Shown one piece after another: positions 1-7,345 of a DNA stretch of 24,216 nt. Numbering within the stretch: position 1 is the stretch's first letter; each line of letters starts with the position of its first letter. Position numbers and translations under genes: made by a program. The notes below the pieces were generated by a model. It ran no database searches. It was not told where the DNA came from and saw only the letters and a list, made by a program, of their open reading frames with translations. Origin of the DNA: Chrysochromulina tobinii (Eukaryota > Haptophyta > Prymnesiales > Chrysochromulinaceae). The stretch lies in contig JWZX01002591.1 of assembly GCA_001275005.1 (NCBI GenBank), positions 1 through 24,216 on the forward strand, in the 5' to 3' direction.

Positions 1-2
1 AG

Positions 3-707
3 ACGTGGCTGCAGCGGGCACATGGGATCGGCGTGGCTGCCGCAGGCTTTCAGCTGGGCCGGACGTGGATGGCCGAGGCCGCGTGTGCAGGAGTCGAGGA
101 GGCCGTTGAGATGCTCGAAGCCACTCGTACTCCTCCCGAGGTCTTAACGTCTCTCGATGATGTCCGCGTGGGTGACATCGTGCGGCTTAGCACGGATGCG
201 ATGCAGAAGTACATTCGGTCCCATCGAGAGGGCATCCTCTATCCGGAGAGCTTGATCAACGGCGGCGAGACGTGCTTCGTGCGCAAGATCGACCACGAGG
301 ACGACACGCTGGGCGTCCGGCTGGACGATGGATCGGAGCTCTGGCTGCCCATCGTGTGCTGCGTTAAGCTGCGCTCGTTTGAAGCGAAACCGCTCTCGTT
401 ACCCCGTGCGCGCGAGCTGCTCGAGACGGAGGAGAGTCTTGTCAACATCCGCCCAGATTGTCGCGCGGCCGTCGAGTCGGCGGGCATAAAGTTTACGCTG
501 CCAGCCGACTACGACTATGACCGCCTGTGCCACGTGACTGACATCGCGGAGAGTGCCGACTCGGCCCGCGTGAAACTGTGCAACTGCTCGGATGACGGGC
601 AACATTGGTTGCCGCTGACAGCGTGCCGAGCGGTGGACATGGACGAAGCGACCCTGCGCGCGTTCGTGGCGCAGGCGCTAAAGTTGGCGCCGTTCTTGTC
701 GAAGTGA
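3..707 (+). CDS. Hypothetical protein, 5'-truncated by the window edge, with possible SH3-like beta-barrel repeats
   Basis: The reading frame is open to the left edge with no stop, so the true start may lie outside the window; the first in-frame ATG is at 69 and the stop is TGA at 705-707. Two similar blocks are visible. The first begins VRVGDIVRLS and continues to DDGSELWLPI; the second runs from about CHVTDI to DDGQHWLPLTACR. Both have alternating hydrophobic strands ending in a W-L-P step, which recalls the small SH3-like repeats of Mind bomb/HERC2-type proteins. That resemblance is weak and is inference only. No catalytic motif, signal peptide or membrane segment is seen. It lies on the same strand as the ankyrin gene 265 bp downstream, but nothing shows that the two work together. 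Confidence 0.45.
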   Translation, partial: TWLQRAHGIGVAAAGFQLGRTWMAEAACAGVEEAVEMLEATRTPPEVLTSLDDVRVGDIVRLSTDAMQKYIRSHREGILYPESLINGGETCFVRKIDHEDDTLGVRLDDGSELWLPIVCCVKLRSFEAKPLSLPRARELLETEESLVNIRPDCRAAVESAGIKFTLPADYDYDRLCHVTDIAESADSARVKLCNCSDDGQHWLPLTACRAVDMDEATLRAFVAQALKLAPFLSK

Positions 708-972
708 GAATTCGCGGAGAGTTCGGAAACGAAAGGCTTTGCCCTTTGCGCTTTGGAAAGGGGTGCCCTGTTGTGGGTTGAATCGGCGTGTTTCATCTGT
801 GACCCAGTCCTAAGACGAGCAATGACTTGAGTGTAGCTTCCTCCCGCGTGGTCGACTGTGAGGAGTAAGGAGACATTTACAGTACAGCCTTGCCTTGACT
901 TTTCCTATCTTGTTTGCCCCTCAAAAACTGGCCGACGCCAGCCGACGCGCAACGGAACTTTGACAAACGGCA
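708..972. other. Intergenic region upstream of the ankyrin gene
   Basis: This 265-bp spacer separates two same-strand genes and is less GC-rich than the coding sequence. It must hold the 3' end of the first gene and the promoter of the ankyrin gene. The translation start context is GGCAATGGCG. No GTGTGAA motif, which appears in most other 5' intervals of this window, was seen here. Confidence 0.5.
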
Positions 973-2040
973 ATGGCGACATCGCAGAAAGACGACATCG
1001 AGCTCACGCTCATGCTCGCGGCCAAACGTGGCGAGCTGGAGGACGTCGAGAAGCTGCTAGCGGCCGGCACGTCACCGCTCGTCGACGAGGACGGCAATAC
1101 CGCCATCGCCGCCGCAGCTGCCGCAGGCCATCACAAGGTCGTCAAGCGCCTGCTCGATGCTGGCGCAGAGGACCTTTGCGTGGACGGCTGGACAGCCGGA
1201 TGCAAGGCCGCCTTTTGGGGCCAGGTCGCGGTGCTCGAGGTTCTCATCGATAAACTCGGCGCTGACCTCGTCGCTTCACCTTCTGGCACTACGATGACTC
1301 CGCTCCTGTATGCGTGCCTTAAGGGCCACAAGGAGTGCGCCAAGCTGCTCCTGGACGCGGTGCCCACGGCCCTCACGGCGCGCGACTCCTACGGCCGGAC
1401 CGCTGTCATGCTCGCCGCCTCGGGCGGCAAGGCCGATATGATCAAGTTTCTTGTCACCGAGCGCGGCGCGCCTCTCGACGAGACCTCGAGCGACGGCAAG
1501 ACAGCGCTCATGTGGGCTGTGAGCGCGCACCAAGCAGCGGCGGTGAGCGCGCTCGTCCAGCTCGGCGCGAGCCTGGAGGGCCGCACGGCGCCCGATCCGC
1601 ACGCAGCCATCATACCTGGCAAAGATAATACCAAGGGCGAGACGGTCCACGAGCTCGTGAACTCGACGGGGCGCGACCCGACGCAACGCTTCGTATCTGC
1701 TTACCTCGAGAATTACGCCAAGCATCTCAAGGCGAGTCCGGGCGTGCCGATGGCTCCGATGGAGCCCTTCCCTCACGTGAGCCACGCCGAGGAATTCGTC
1801 GTCAAGGAGGCCGCCGAGGCCGCCGCCGCAGCCGCCGCCGCAGCCGAGGCGGCGGCCGAGGCGGCGGCCGCCGCGCCCGCGAAGAAGGCGGCGGACGAGA
1901 CGGACATCTTCGGGGCTGAGGATGTGCCGAGTGGCGCGCCCGCGCCGGCCAAGTCGTCCATGCTGATTGAGGAGGTGAGCTCCGACGCCGACGCAGTGCC
2001 ACCCGCGGAGCCGCCTGCTGATCTGGACACGCTCGATTGA
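973..2040 (+). CDS. Ankyrin-repeat protein with Ala/Glu-rich linker and acidic C-terminus
   Basis: The 355-residue protein starts at ATG 973. About six ankyrin repeats fill residues 8-205, shown by recurring helix-turn-helix units such as LMLAAKRGELEDVEKLLAAG, GHHKVVKRLLDAGA, GHKECAKLLLDA and DGKTALMWAV. Ankyrin repeats bind other proteins, and no partner can be read from the sequence. Residues about 240-250 (FVSAYLENYAKHL) look like a capping helix. Residues about 277-305 are an almost pure Ala/Glu run encoded by GCC/GCG/GAG repeats, probably a helical linker. The tail is acidic and carries the motif LIEEVSSDAD. There is no signal peptide or membrane segment, so it is likely cytosolic or nuclear. 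It appears to be a complete single-exon gene. The domain call is secure; the cellular role is unknown. Confidence 0.88.
   Translation: MATSQKDDIELTLMLAAKRGELEDVEKLLAAGTSPLVDEDGNTAIAAAAAAGHHKVVKRLLDAGAEDLCVDGWTAGCKAAFWGQVAVLEVLIDKLGADLVASPSGTTMTPLLYACLKGHKECAKLLLDAVPTALTARDSYGRTAVMLAASGGKADMIKFLVTERGAPLDETSSDGKTALMWAVSAHQAAAVSALVQLGASLEGRTAPDPHAAIIPGKDNTKGETVHELVNSTGRDPTQRFVSAYLENYAKHLKASPGVPMAPMEPFPHVSHAEEFVVKEAAEAAAAAAAAAEAAAEAAAAAPAKKAADETDIFGAEDVPSGAPAPAKSSMLIEEVSSDADAVPPAEPPADLDTLD
1801..1885 (+). repeat. GCC/GCG-rich low-complexity tract coding for poly-Ala/Glu
   Basis: A degenerate trinucleotide-rich run (GCC, GCG, GAG, GCA) encodes the Ala-rich linker of the ankyrin protein. It may vary in length between strains. 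Confidence 0.7.
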
Positions 2041-2887
2041 CAGTGATCTGTGATGCGGCTGGCTCACGGAGGGATCGGACGATTGCATGAGGCGATAGCA
2101 CGAATGACGATTGAATGAGCGCTTCGGGATGATGAGAGCACGAGGCATCTGCAGATTCTCAGCGCAATGGGCGAGGCGTTTCTGACTTGCACACGACCGA
2201 CGACCGCCCCCTCCTGCTCCTCCGACGTGCCCATGATCTCACGAAAGCGGGTGAGCGGGGTGCGCCCACACGCCGGCTCGTTTCGGCTCTGCGTTCGGCC
2301 GTGTCGTCGTTGACAAACGATACTCGAGAGGGCGTTTTTGATCCGGGCGGGTGTGACGTGTGTCCCCTCGATCCAGTCTCGTCGAGGCTCTCGCCGGCCG
2401 GCCGTGGCGCCGCCCCGGCGAGAGTGGTCCGCGGTGCAAGCGCCGCGCGACTGGCCTGGGGACTTGGGGTCGCTTACCGTACACGTGCTCGTCACTCCTC
2501 GACCCGCCGGACGCCCGAATCGCTAGACGCTACGCGCCTACGGTTTAAACCGCTCGTCGGGGTGGGGCGCCGGGCCCCGTGCAGCGCGGGCGCCGAGGTC
2601 CGCTCGTCTCGCGTGGCGCGCCGTGCGGCCCGCGGCGCCGCGTCGAGATTCCGTGTGTGCGTGGCTGGCGCTAGGTTCTTGTGCGCGCTGTCGGTAACAA
2701 TTGTCAAACCATACATCTGTAGAGACAAACCGCGTGGGCGATGGGCGAATTAACGCGCGAATGAGCGGTGCGGTCTCAGTGCGGTCTGCGTGCGTGGCAC
2801 CGTCCCGGGGCCCGGGCGCCCTGCCCTAGCTTCGCGCGGCATTTACTATCGCGTGATCCCCCTGAGGCCCGGGGGACGCGTCCCAAG
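2041..2887. other. Convergent intergenic region, no supported gene
   Basis: This 847-bp GC-rich gap lies between the ends of the ankyrin gene (+) and the mS23-like gene (-). Open frames here are Arg/Pro/Ala-rich and show no recognisable domain, so none is called. It contains TTAAACCG at 2545-2552, an octamer repeated in other 3' gaps of this window, and two copies of TGCGGTCT at 2769-2776 and 2780-2787. The 3' UTRs and polyadenylation sites of both genes must lie here. Confidence 0.5.
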
Positions 2888-3727
2888 TTAGTCCACTTTC
2901 GTGGTCGCGCCCGCGCCGCTCCGGCCGGCCACCGGCACGCCGTCATCGTCTGTTTCGTCGCGCGTGGCGGCCTCTTCGAAAGACGCATCCATCTGCTTCA
3001 TGAGATGCATGAGCTCGCCTTGCCGTTCGATCGCACGCTTGGTGCGCTGGTCGACGTTATCGTCGAGGCCGATGCCGCGCCAGCTGCCGTCGTCATGGAA
3101 CCAGTGCCGCGGGTATGGCTGGCCGCTGTCGCGCGCCTCCTCGGCGAAGCGTCGAAGCAGCCGCGCCGCAAGCCCGTCTGCGTCAGGCGCCGTCGCACCG
3201 CCGCCACCCTCCGCTGGCGATGCGCCCAACGCTCGCGCCTGCTCGCGCGCGGCGGCCACCTCGGCGTCGGCGACGCGACGGCGCTCCTCCTGCTCGCCGG
3301 CGACGCGCCGGTACGCCTCTTCCTCCGATAGGCCTCGGCGCATAAGCGCCTGCTGCTTCTTGACGAACGCATCTGCTGGGTGCTCGATAGCAGACGCAGG
3401 CAGCCGCGACTCATCAAGGAAGAGCACCTTCGGGTGCATCGAGGCCTCCGGGTTGCGCCGCTGCCAAATGCGGCGCAAGCGATCCTCCTCGCGCCACTCG
3501 AAGCGCACGGGGCGTTCGCCTGAGAATCTGTGTGCCAGCGGCGGCGGATGCGCCAGCACCGCGTCGAGCCACACTGGCTTGGGGATGGCACCGCCCGCGA
3601 CCAGCTGCTCGACGCGCGGCACGAGATCGGTTCTGACGGTGCGCGAGCTCAGATGCGGCTTGGGCACTACGCCCATCGTATTGCGGAACGGCTTGTTCAT
3701 CCACCACTTGCGCATGGTTTTCCCCAT
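2888..3727 (-). CDS. Mitochondrial small-subunit ribosomal protein mS23-like
   Basis: A 279-residue product starts at the ATG read from 3727 (MGKTMRKWW); an upstream in-frame extension to 3763 has no better start. Residues 38-63 (RVEQLVAGGAIPKPVWLDAV then LAHPPP) match the N-terminal pattern of mS23/Rsm25: a V-x-x-L-V-x-x-G stretch, then P-x-W-x-D and a proline run. A basic E-D-x-L-R-R-I-W helix follows. Residues about 117-142 (PADAFVKKQQ...GLSEEEAYRRV) resemble the second conserved segment of fungal and animal mS23. The basic N-terminus could serve in mitochondrial import. The C-terminal third is charged, predicted coiled coil and lineage-specific. The gene is divergent from the Sds3-like gene, with 183 bp between the starts. 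The family assignment rests on recalled motif patterns and should be confirmed by a profile search. Confidence 0.6.
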   Translation of the reverse strand: MGKTMRKWWMNKPFRNTMGVVPKPHLSSRTVRTDLVPRVEQLVAGGAIPKPVWLDAVLAHPPPLAHRFSGERPVRFEWREEDRLRRIWQRRNPEASMHPKVLFLDESRLPASAIEHPADAFVKKQQALMRRGLSEEEAYRRVAGEQEERRRVADAEVAAAREQARALGASPAEGGGGATAPDADGLAARLLRRFAEEARDSGQPYPRHWFHDDGSWRGIGLDDNVDQRTKRAIERQGELMHLMKQMDASFEEAATRDETDDDGVPVAGRSGAGATTKVD

Positions 3728-3910
3728 CGCTGTCCCTGGGAGGGCGACGCGTATGACGAGCAAAAAGTTTCCTCAGAAAGCGCCTGAAGGCTCAGCAAAT
3801 CACTTCGCACTGTTCGGGTTTGTGTCGCGTGTGAAACGTGTACATGTACATGTTCTCACGTATCGGCGGACCTGCAGCCCTTCTTGGACATAACGTCGGT
3901 CCATCCGCCG
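3728..3910. promoter_or_regulatory. Shared divergent promoter, mS23-like / Sds3-like
   Basis: This 183-bp interval lies between two opposed start codons. It contains GTGTGAAA at 3829-3836 followed closely by a TACATGTACATG element (3841-3852). The GTGTGAA core recurs in other 5' intervals of this window. The promoter role is inferred from position. Confidence 0.55.
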
Positions 3911-4999
3911 ATGGTGAAGACAGCGGAGGCCTTGCTGCAACAGGAGCTGGGCGCGGCACGAGCGGGCACGCATCAGCGGCAGAAGAGCGAGGAGAAGCGG
4001 CTTTCTCTTCTAAAGATCCAGAAGCTCAAGAAGGCTGAGCAGACACACCAGAATCGGGTCGCCGCTGTGGATGCTCGCTTTGAGGAGCAGAAGCGTGAGG
4101 TGTGCACGCACCGCCCGATTGCGAAGACCTCCGCCCCATCGGAGCAGATGCGCCACGGCTGCGAGCCGCAGGCCGTTGGCTGCACCGTCGTGTTGCGACT
4201 GTGCTGCTGACCTTAGCGAGTGCCTATTGCTGCCTATTGCTGCCTATTGCAACACCTGATGTCCCGCTCCCTGCTCACTGTGCTGCCTGATGCTCGCTGC
4301 GAGTGCGCGCCGTTGACACGCTGTGGCCTTCGCCTTGGCCAGGTGGAGGAGGATTACACTCGCGAGCGCGTTCTCATTCAGGACCGTCTTACACAGGAGC
4401 TCAAGGATCGGCAGAAGAAGTCGTCAAAGAGCCAAGAGGACATGAACGCCTTGCGTGCGATGACGCGCCGCTATCAGCAGACGCGCGGCGCCGACCCGGC
4501 TCTGGCGACCAAGGCGGGCAGCAAGCGCGACCTGGTGGTCAAGGGCTCGGCCCAGGCGGTGCCGCTGCGCCAGGGCGAGGTGGAGGAAGACTTCGAGCTG
4601 ATGATGGAGCAAGCTACCGCAATCAATCCGAGCGTCGACATCGGCTTCATGGAGATTGATTTCCGCGCGCGGGACCGGCAGCGCCCGGTCGATTCGGTGA
4701 TGACTAAGCGGCCGCTCGATGGCGCGGGCGGCAAGCGGCAGCGGCGCGGCGACTTCGACATGAAGGGCAAGCCGCGCGCTGAGGTGTCGGGTGCTCGTAT
4801 CACCGTCTGGTACGAAGAGGAGCACGGCGGTCGAAAGATGGACGTGCCCTACATGGGTGTGGTCAACTCGTGCGACCCACGCGAGGGCCTGTACGTCAAG
4901 TTTGACAACTTCGCGGAGGAGATGCTCATCACCAACGAGGACGACTGGCGGTGGGGCTCGCACTCGCGCAAGCCTCCTGAGACCTCGGGTCGCCGATGA
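3911..4999 (+). CDS. Sds3/BRMS1-like protein, putative Sin3-HDAC complex subunit (two exons)
   Basis: The model is join(3911..4099, 4343..4999), 282 residues. Both junctions are in phase 0. The intron begins GTGTGC, ends GGCCAG and contains an in-frame stop, so splicing is required. Residues about 12-21 end in A-G-T-H, matching the G-T-H signature that opens Sds3 coiled coils. A long charged coiled coil runs across the junction (FEEQKRE then VEEDYTRERVLIQDRL), as in Sds3/BRMS1/SUDS3, which scaffold Rpd3-type histone deacetylase with Sin3. Residues about 213-268 (GARITVWYEEE ... YVKFDNFAEE ... DDWRWG) look like a Tudor-like barrel, comparable in position to the C-terminal domain of SUDS3. A basic patch (GKRQRRGDF, about 192-200) may be a nuclear signal. 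The coiled-coil match is moderate; another coiled-coil plus Tudor nuclear protein remains possible. Confidence 0.6.
4100..4342 (+). other. Intron of the Sds3-like gene
   Basis: This 243-nt intron has a GTGTGC donor and a CCAG acceptor. Its length is a multiple of three, but a stop at 4208-4210 prevents read-through. It contains three perfect copies of a 10-bp unit at 4221-4250. Confidence 0.75.
4221..4250 (+). repeat. Three perfect tandem copies of TGCCTATTGC
   Basis: The 10-bp unit TGCCTATTGC is repeated exactly three times inside the intron of the Sds3-like gene. It is a short minisatellite, with a pyrimidine/AT content higher than its surroundings. Confidence 0.95.
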
Positions 5000-5885
5000 T
5001 ACGGCTCGGGCTGACGAATGTCCTCTTGTTGTCGCTGCACTATGCTCTACGTGGCTGTGCCGAGCACGACCGCGGACTTACAGACGCGTGTGAGTCGCAC
5101 CGTCGCCGCTCTGAAGGACAATGCTTTCCACCCAGTTCGTCGCGCGGTGTTACACACAATGGGCGCACTTTCTCTTACGTGGACAGGCATTTCCCGAGCT
5201 CCACCTCCGAAAGGGTTCTTTGAGCATTCTCAAATATCCGCACGGCCGGTCGCGGCGCGGGTGAGTCAGTGCGATGAGCGGAGTCTCCGCCGGGTACTCC
5301 CGGCGTCGACCGCCGACGTAGGAGGAAGGCGGCCGGACGTCGTCGTCGTGGGCAGCGGGTCGCGTTTGAAACATTTTCTGCAGAGAGTCCTATTTGTTCC
5401 TTAACGTTCCTGGGTGCTCTTAAACCGGTCTTAGCTCTTCGGCGTGAGTACTCGCGTATTTCGTTTAACCGCGTCGATTCGCGGGCCCGCTCGATAATGC
5501 ATCGACGTCTACAAACGTCGGTATCGCGGCGGCGCCTATCGCAATGAGTGTTACCCCGCCGGTTGGCCCGGTCGCGCGTCCCGCCCGCGTGCGAGCCCCG
5601 TCTCCAGTGCCCGAGCAACGCCAGCAACCGTCCGGCGGGGGCGCCCGACGCGCGGCGCCCCCGCGAGCGGGCCGCCGAGCGCGACCCTGGGCGCGCGGAG
5701 CCGACGGCCGCGCCGAGAGAGACGTCGAGAGACTGACGCGTACAGCTCATGCGGTAGGGTCAAGCTCTTAGTATCGATCTTAGTAGGGACGGTCGACCCC
5801 ACGCCCTCCGACTCCACACCCCACACAACCGTCCGCCCTGGGCCGCTGCGGGTGCAGCGCCCGGCAGCACCAGCCCCTCACGGCG
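5000..5885. other. Convergent intergenic region, no supported gene
   Basis: This 886-bp gap lies between the ends of the Sds3-like gene (+) and the oxygenase gene (-). Short frames in it lack recognisable domains. It holds TTAAACCG at 5420-5427, a 10-bp palindrome GCGGGCCCGC at 5481-5490, and a very GC-rich stretch from about 5560 to 5740. Otherwise nothing is seen. Confidence 0.5.
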
Positions 5886-7292
5886 TCAATGCGTTTGCAC
5901 GGCAGCCCCGATGCCGCCCGAAACCGAGCCCCAGCAGGAGTACAGGCATAGCGTGATGAGCCATGCGATGGCGAGCCACCCTACCGAGAAGCCCCAAGGG
6001 ACTTCGGCTGGCCGCTGCTCATGCATCGAGGCGGCACGCCCAGCTTCCCAATCGAGCATAGCGTCGCCACTCTTCTTGGCTGGCGCTGCCCACTTGCACG
6101 GTGTGGCGCCTAGTGGCACTGGGGGGTGGTCCTCGGGTACGTGGTGGAGCTGGCTCGCGCCCTCCTCTTGATCATGGGCGGAGGGTTCAAGCCTCTGGTA
6201 GTACCGTCCTATTCGGAAGTAGTCATCCGCCCCGCCCCTTTGGCCCGCATGGTCGTCGGATGCGTCACCCACGGGTCTTATGGCCCAGTCCTGCGTGCGA
6301 ATGACGCGGAAGTCGAAGGAAACGCGTGTGCGACCGCTTACATTCAGGGCCGTGAAGTGTTCACATGCGTTGCCGCGGAACCGATACATGACCCCTGGCC
6401 CTGCGCACACAGGCGCAAAGTCGCCTTTCCCGGCCGAGGACTCAACGAAGAGTGAGTTCGTGCCCTGCACTTGCGTGAGCGGCACCCAAAAGTTGAGCTC
6501 ATTTGGCTGCTCGTGGTAGCCTGCGTCCGTATGCCGCGGGCCGACCGCCAGATGGCCTGGCAGGAAGACGCGAAAGACGGGCAAGGCTTGGTATACAAGA
6601 TCGGGGGACTCGAGCTCAGGTGCGATCACCTCACGCACAAAGCGCTCAAAGAGGCGCATGAATTCCTCGCGCAGCGCCGACGCCTTCCACTGGCGATTGA
6701 AGATGCCACAACCATAGCGCGTCGCCTCGTCGAGCTCCTTGCTGTACGCGAGGCCGTTGGCAGCCCAACTGCTCGCGCAGCCCAGTGCGCCTAGCTCACG
6801 CTGTGCCGCTGTGCTCTCATGCAGCCTTGCAAGCCTTTCCGGGTCGCCGTCGCAAGGCAGGTGCTCGGCGAGCATGCGCTCCACGAGCCCGCAAAAGTCA
6901 TACTTATTGGCATCGTAGTGGAGGTACGCAGCGCGCTGGAGCTGAGGGTCTTCAAACTGCTCTGTGGAGTCGATCGTCTTCTCTCTCGCTGCCAGCCAAG
7001 CACGTACACTTGCAAGATGGCACGCGGCCTGAGCAACCGTTTCTACATGTGCTGCACACGTCTCCCAGATATGATGCCGATCACCGAGGGATTGTGCCTC
7101 GAGGGCCAACACACGGCAAGCGCACCGCACCTCCAAAGTACAAGGTCGCCGGCCGTTTCGTTCCATCTTTGCGGTGTGCGCGAGCGCTTCCAGATCGTGC
7201 AACGCATCGGCGCCAGCTTTGACACTCTTTAGGGCAGCGCGGAACCGAAGAGGAGCGCCTGCGAGATGGTTGGCTAGCTCTTCTTCGACCAT
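5886..7292 (-). CDS. StrG/phytanoyl-CoA-hydroxylase-like 2-oxoglutarate Fe(II) oxygenase with C-terminal membrane anchor
   Basis: A 468-residue product starts at the ATG read from 7292 (MVEEELANHL). The frame continues upstream to another ATG at 7349 that overlaps the METTL16 stop codon. Residues 254-256 (RHTDAGYHEQPNELNFWVPL region) give the H-x-D of the iron site. The distal histidine is H312 in ACEHF, and R321 or R323 in SGRTRVSFDFRV could bind 2-oxoglutarate. The sequence G-T-N-S-L-F-V-E-S and the terminal R-V-S-F-D-F-R-V-I are hallmarks of the StrG-type branch (streptomycin biosynthesis StrG and eukaryotic relatives). The N-terminal 230 residues are not recognised. Residues about 434-456 (GWLAIAWLITLCLYSCW) form one hydrophobic segment near the C-terminus, suggesting a tail-anchored enzyme facing the cytosol. 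The substrate is unknown. It lies 53 bp downstream of METTL16 on the same strand, so promoter-less co-transcription or fusion must be considered. Confidence 0.82.
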   Translation of the reverse strand: MVEEELANHLAGAPLRFRAALKSVKAGADALHDLEALAHTAKMERNGRRPCTLEVRCACRVLALEAQSLGDRHHIWETCAAHVETVAQAACHLASVRAWLAAREKTIDSTEQFEDPQLQRAAYLHYDANKYDFCGLVERMLAEHLPCDGDPERLARLHESTAAQRELGALGCASSWAANGLAYSKELDEATRYGCGIFNRQWKASALREEFMRLFERFVREVIAPELESPDLVYQALPVFRVFLPGHLAVGPRHTDAGYHEQPNELNFWVPLTQVQGTNSLFVESSAGKGDFAPVCAGPGVMYRFRGNACEHFTALNVSGRTRVSFDFRVIRTQDWAIRPVGDASDDHAGQRGGADDYFRIGRYYQRLEPSAHDQEEGASQLHHVPEDHPPVPLGATPCKWAAPAKKSGDAMLDWEAGRAASMHEQRPAEVPWGFSVGWLAIAWLITLCLYSCWGSVSGGIGAAVQTH

Positions 7293-7345
7293 AAAAAGTT
7301 CTTGTGTGTGTGAAATGGCTGTTAATACTCCTAGAAGCAGAGAAT

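Noticed and set aside
1276-2148. 290-codon minus-strand open frame opposite the ankyrin gene
   Set aside because: It is antisense to clear ankyrin repeats and has Arg/Gly-rich, unstructured composition.
2901-3893. 330-codon plus-strand open frame opposite the mS23-like gene
   Set aside because: The Ser/Arg/Pro-rich product lacks domains, while the minus-strand frame shows conserved mS23-type segments.
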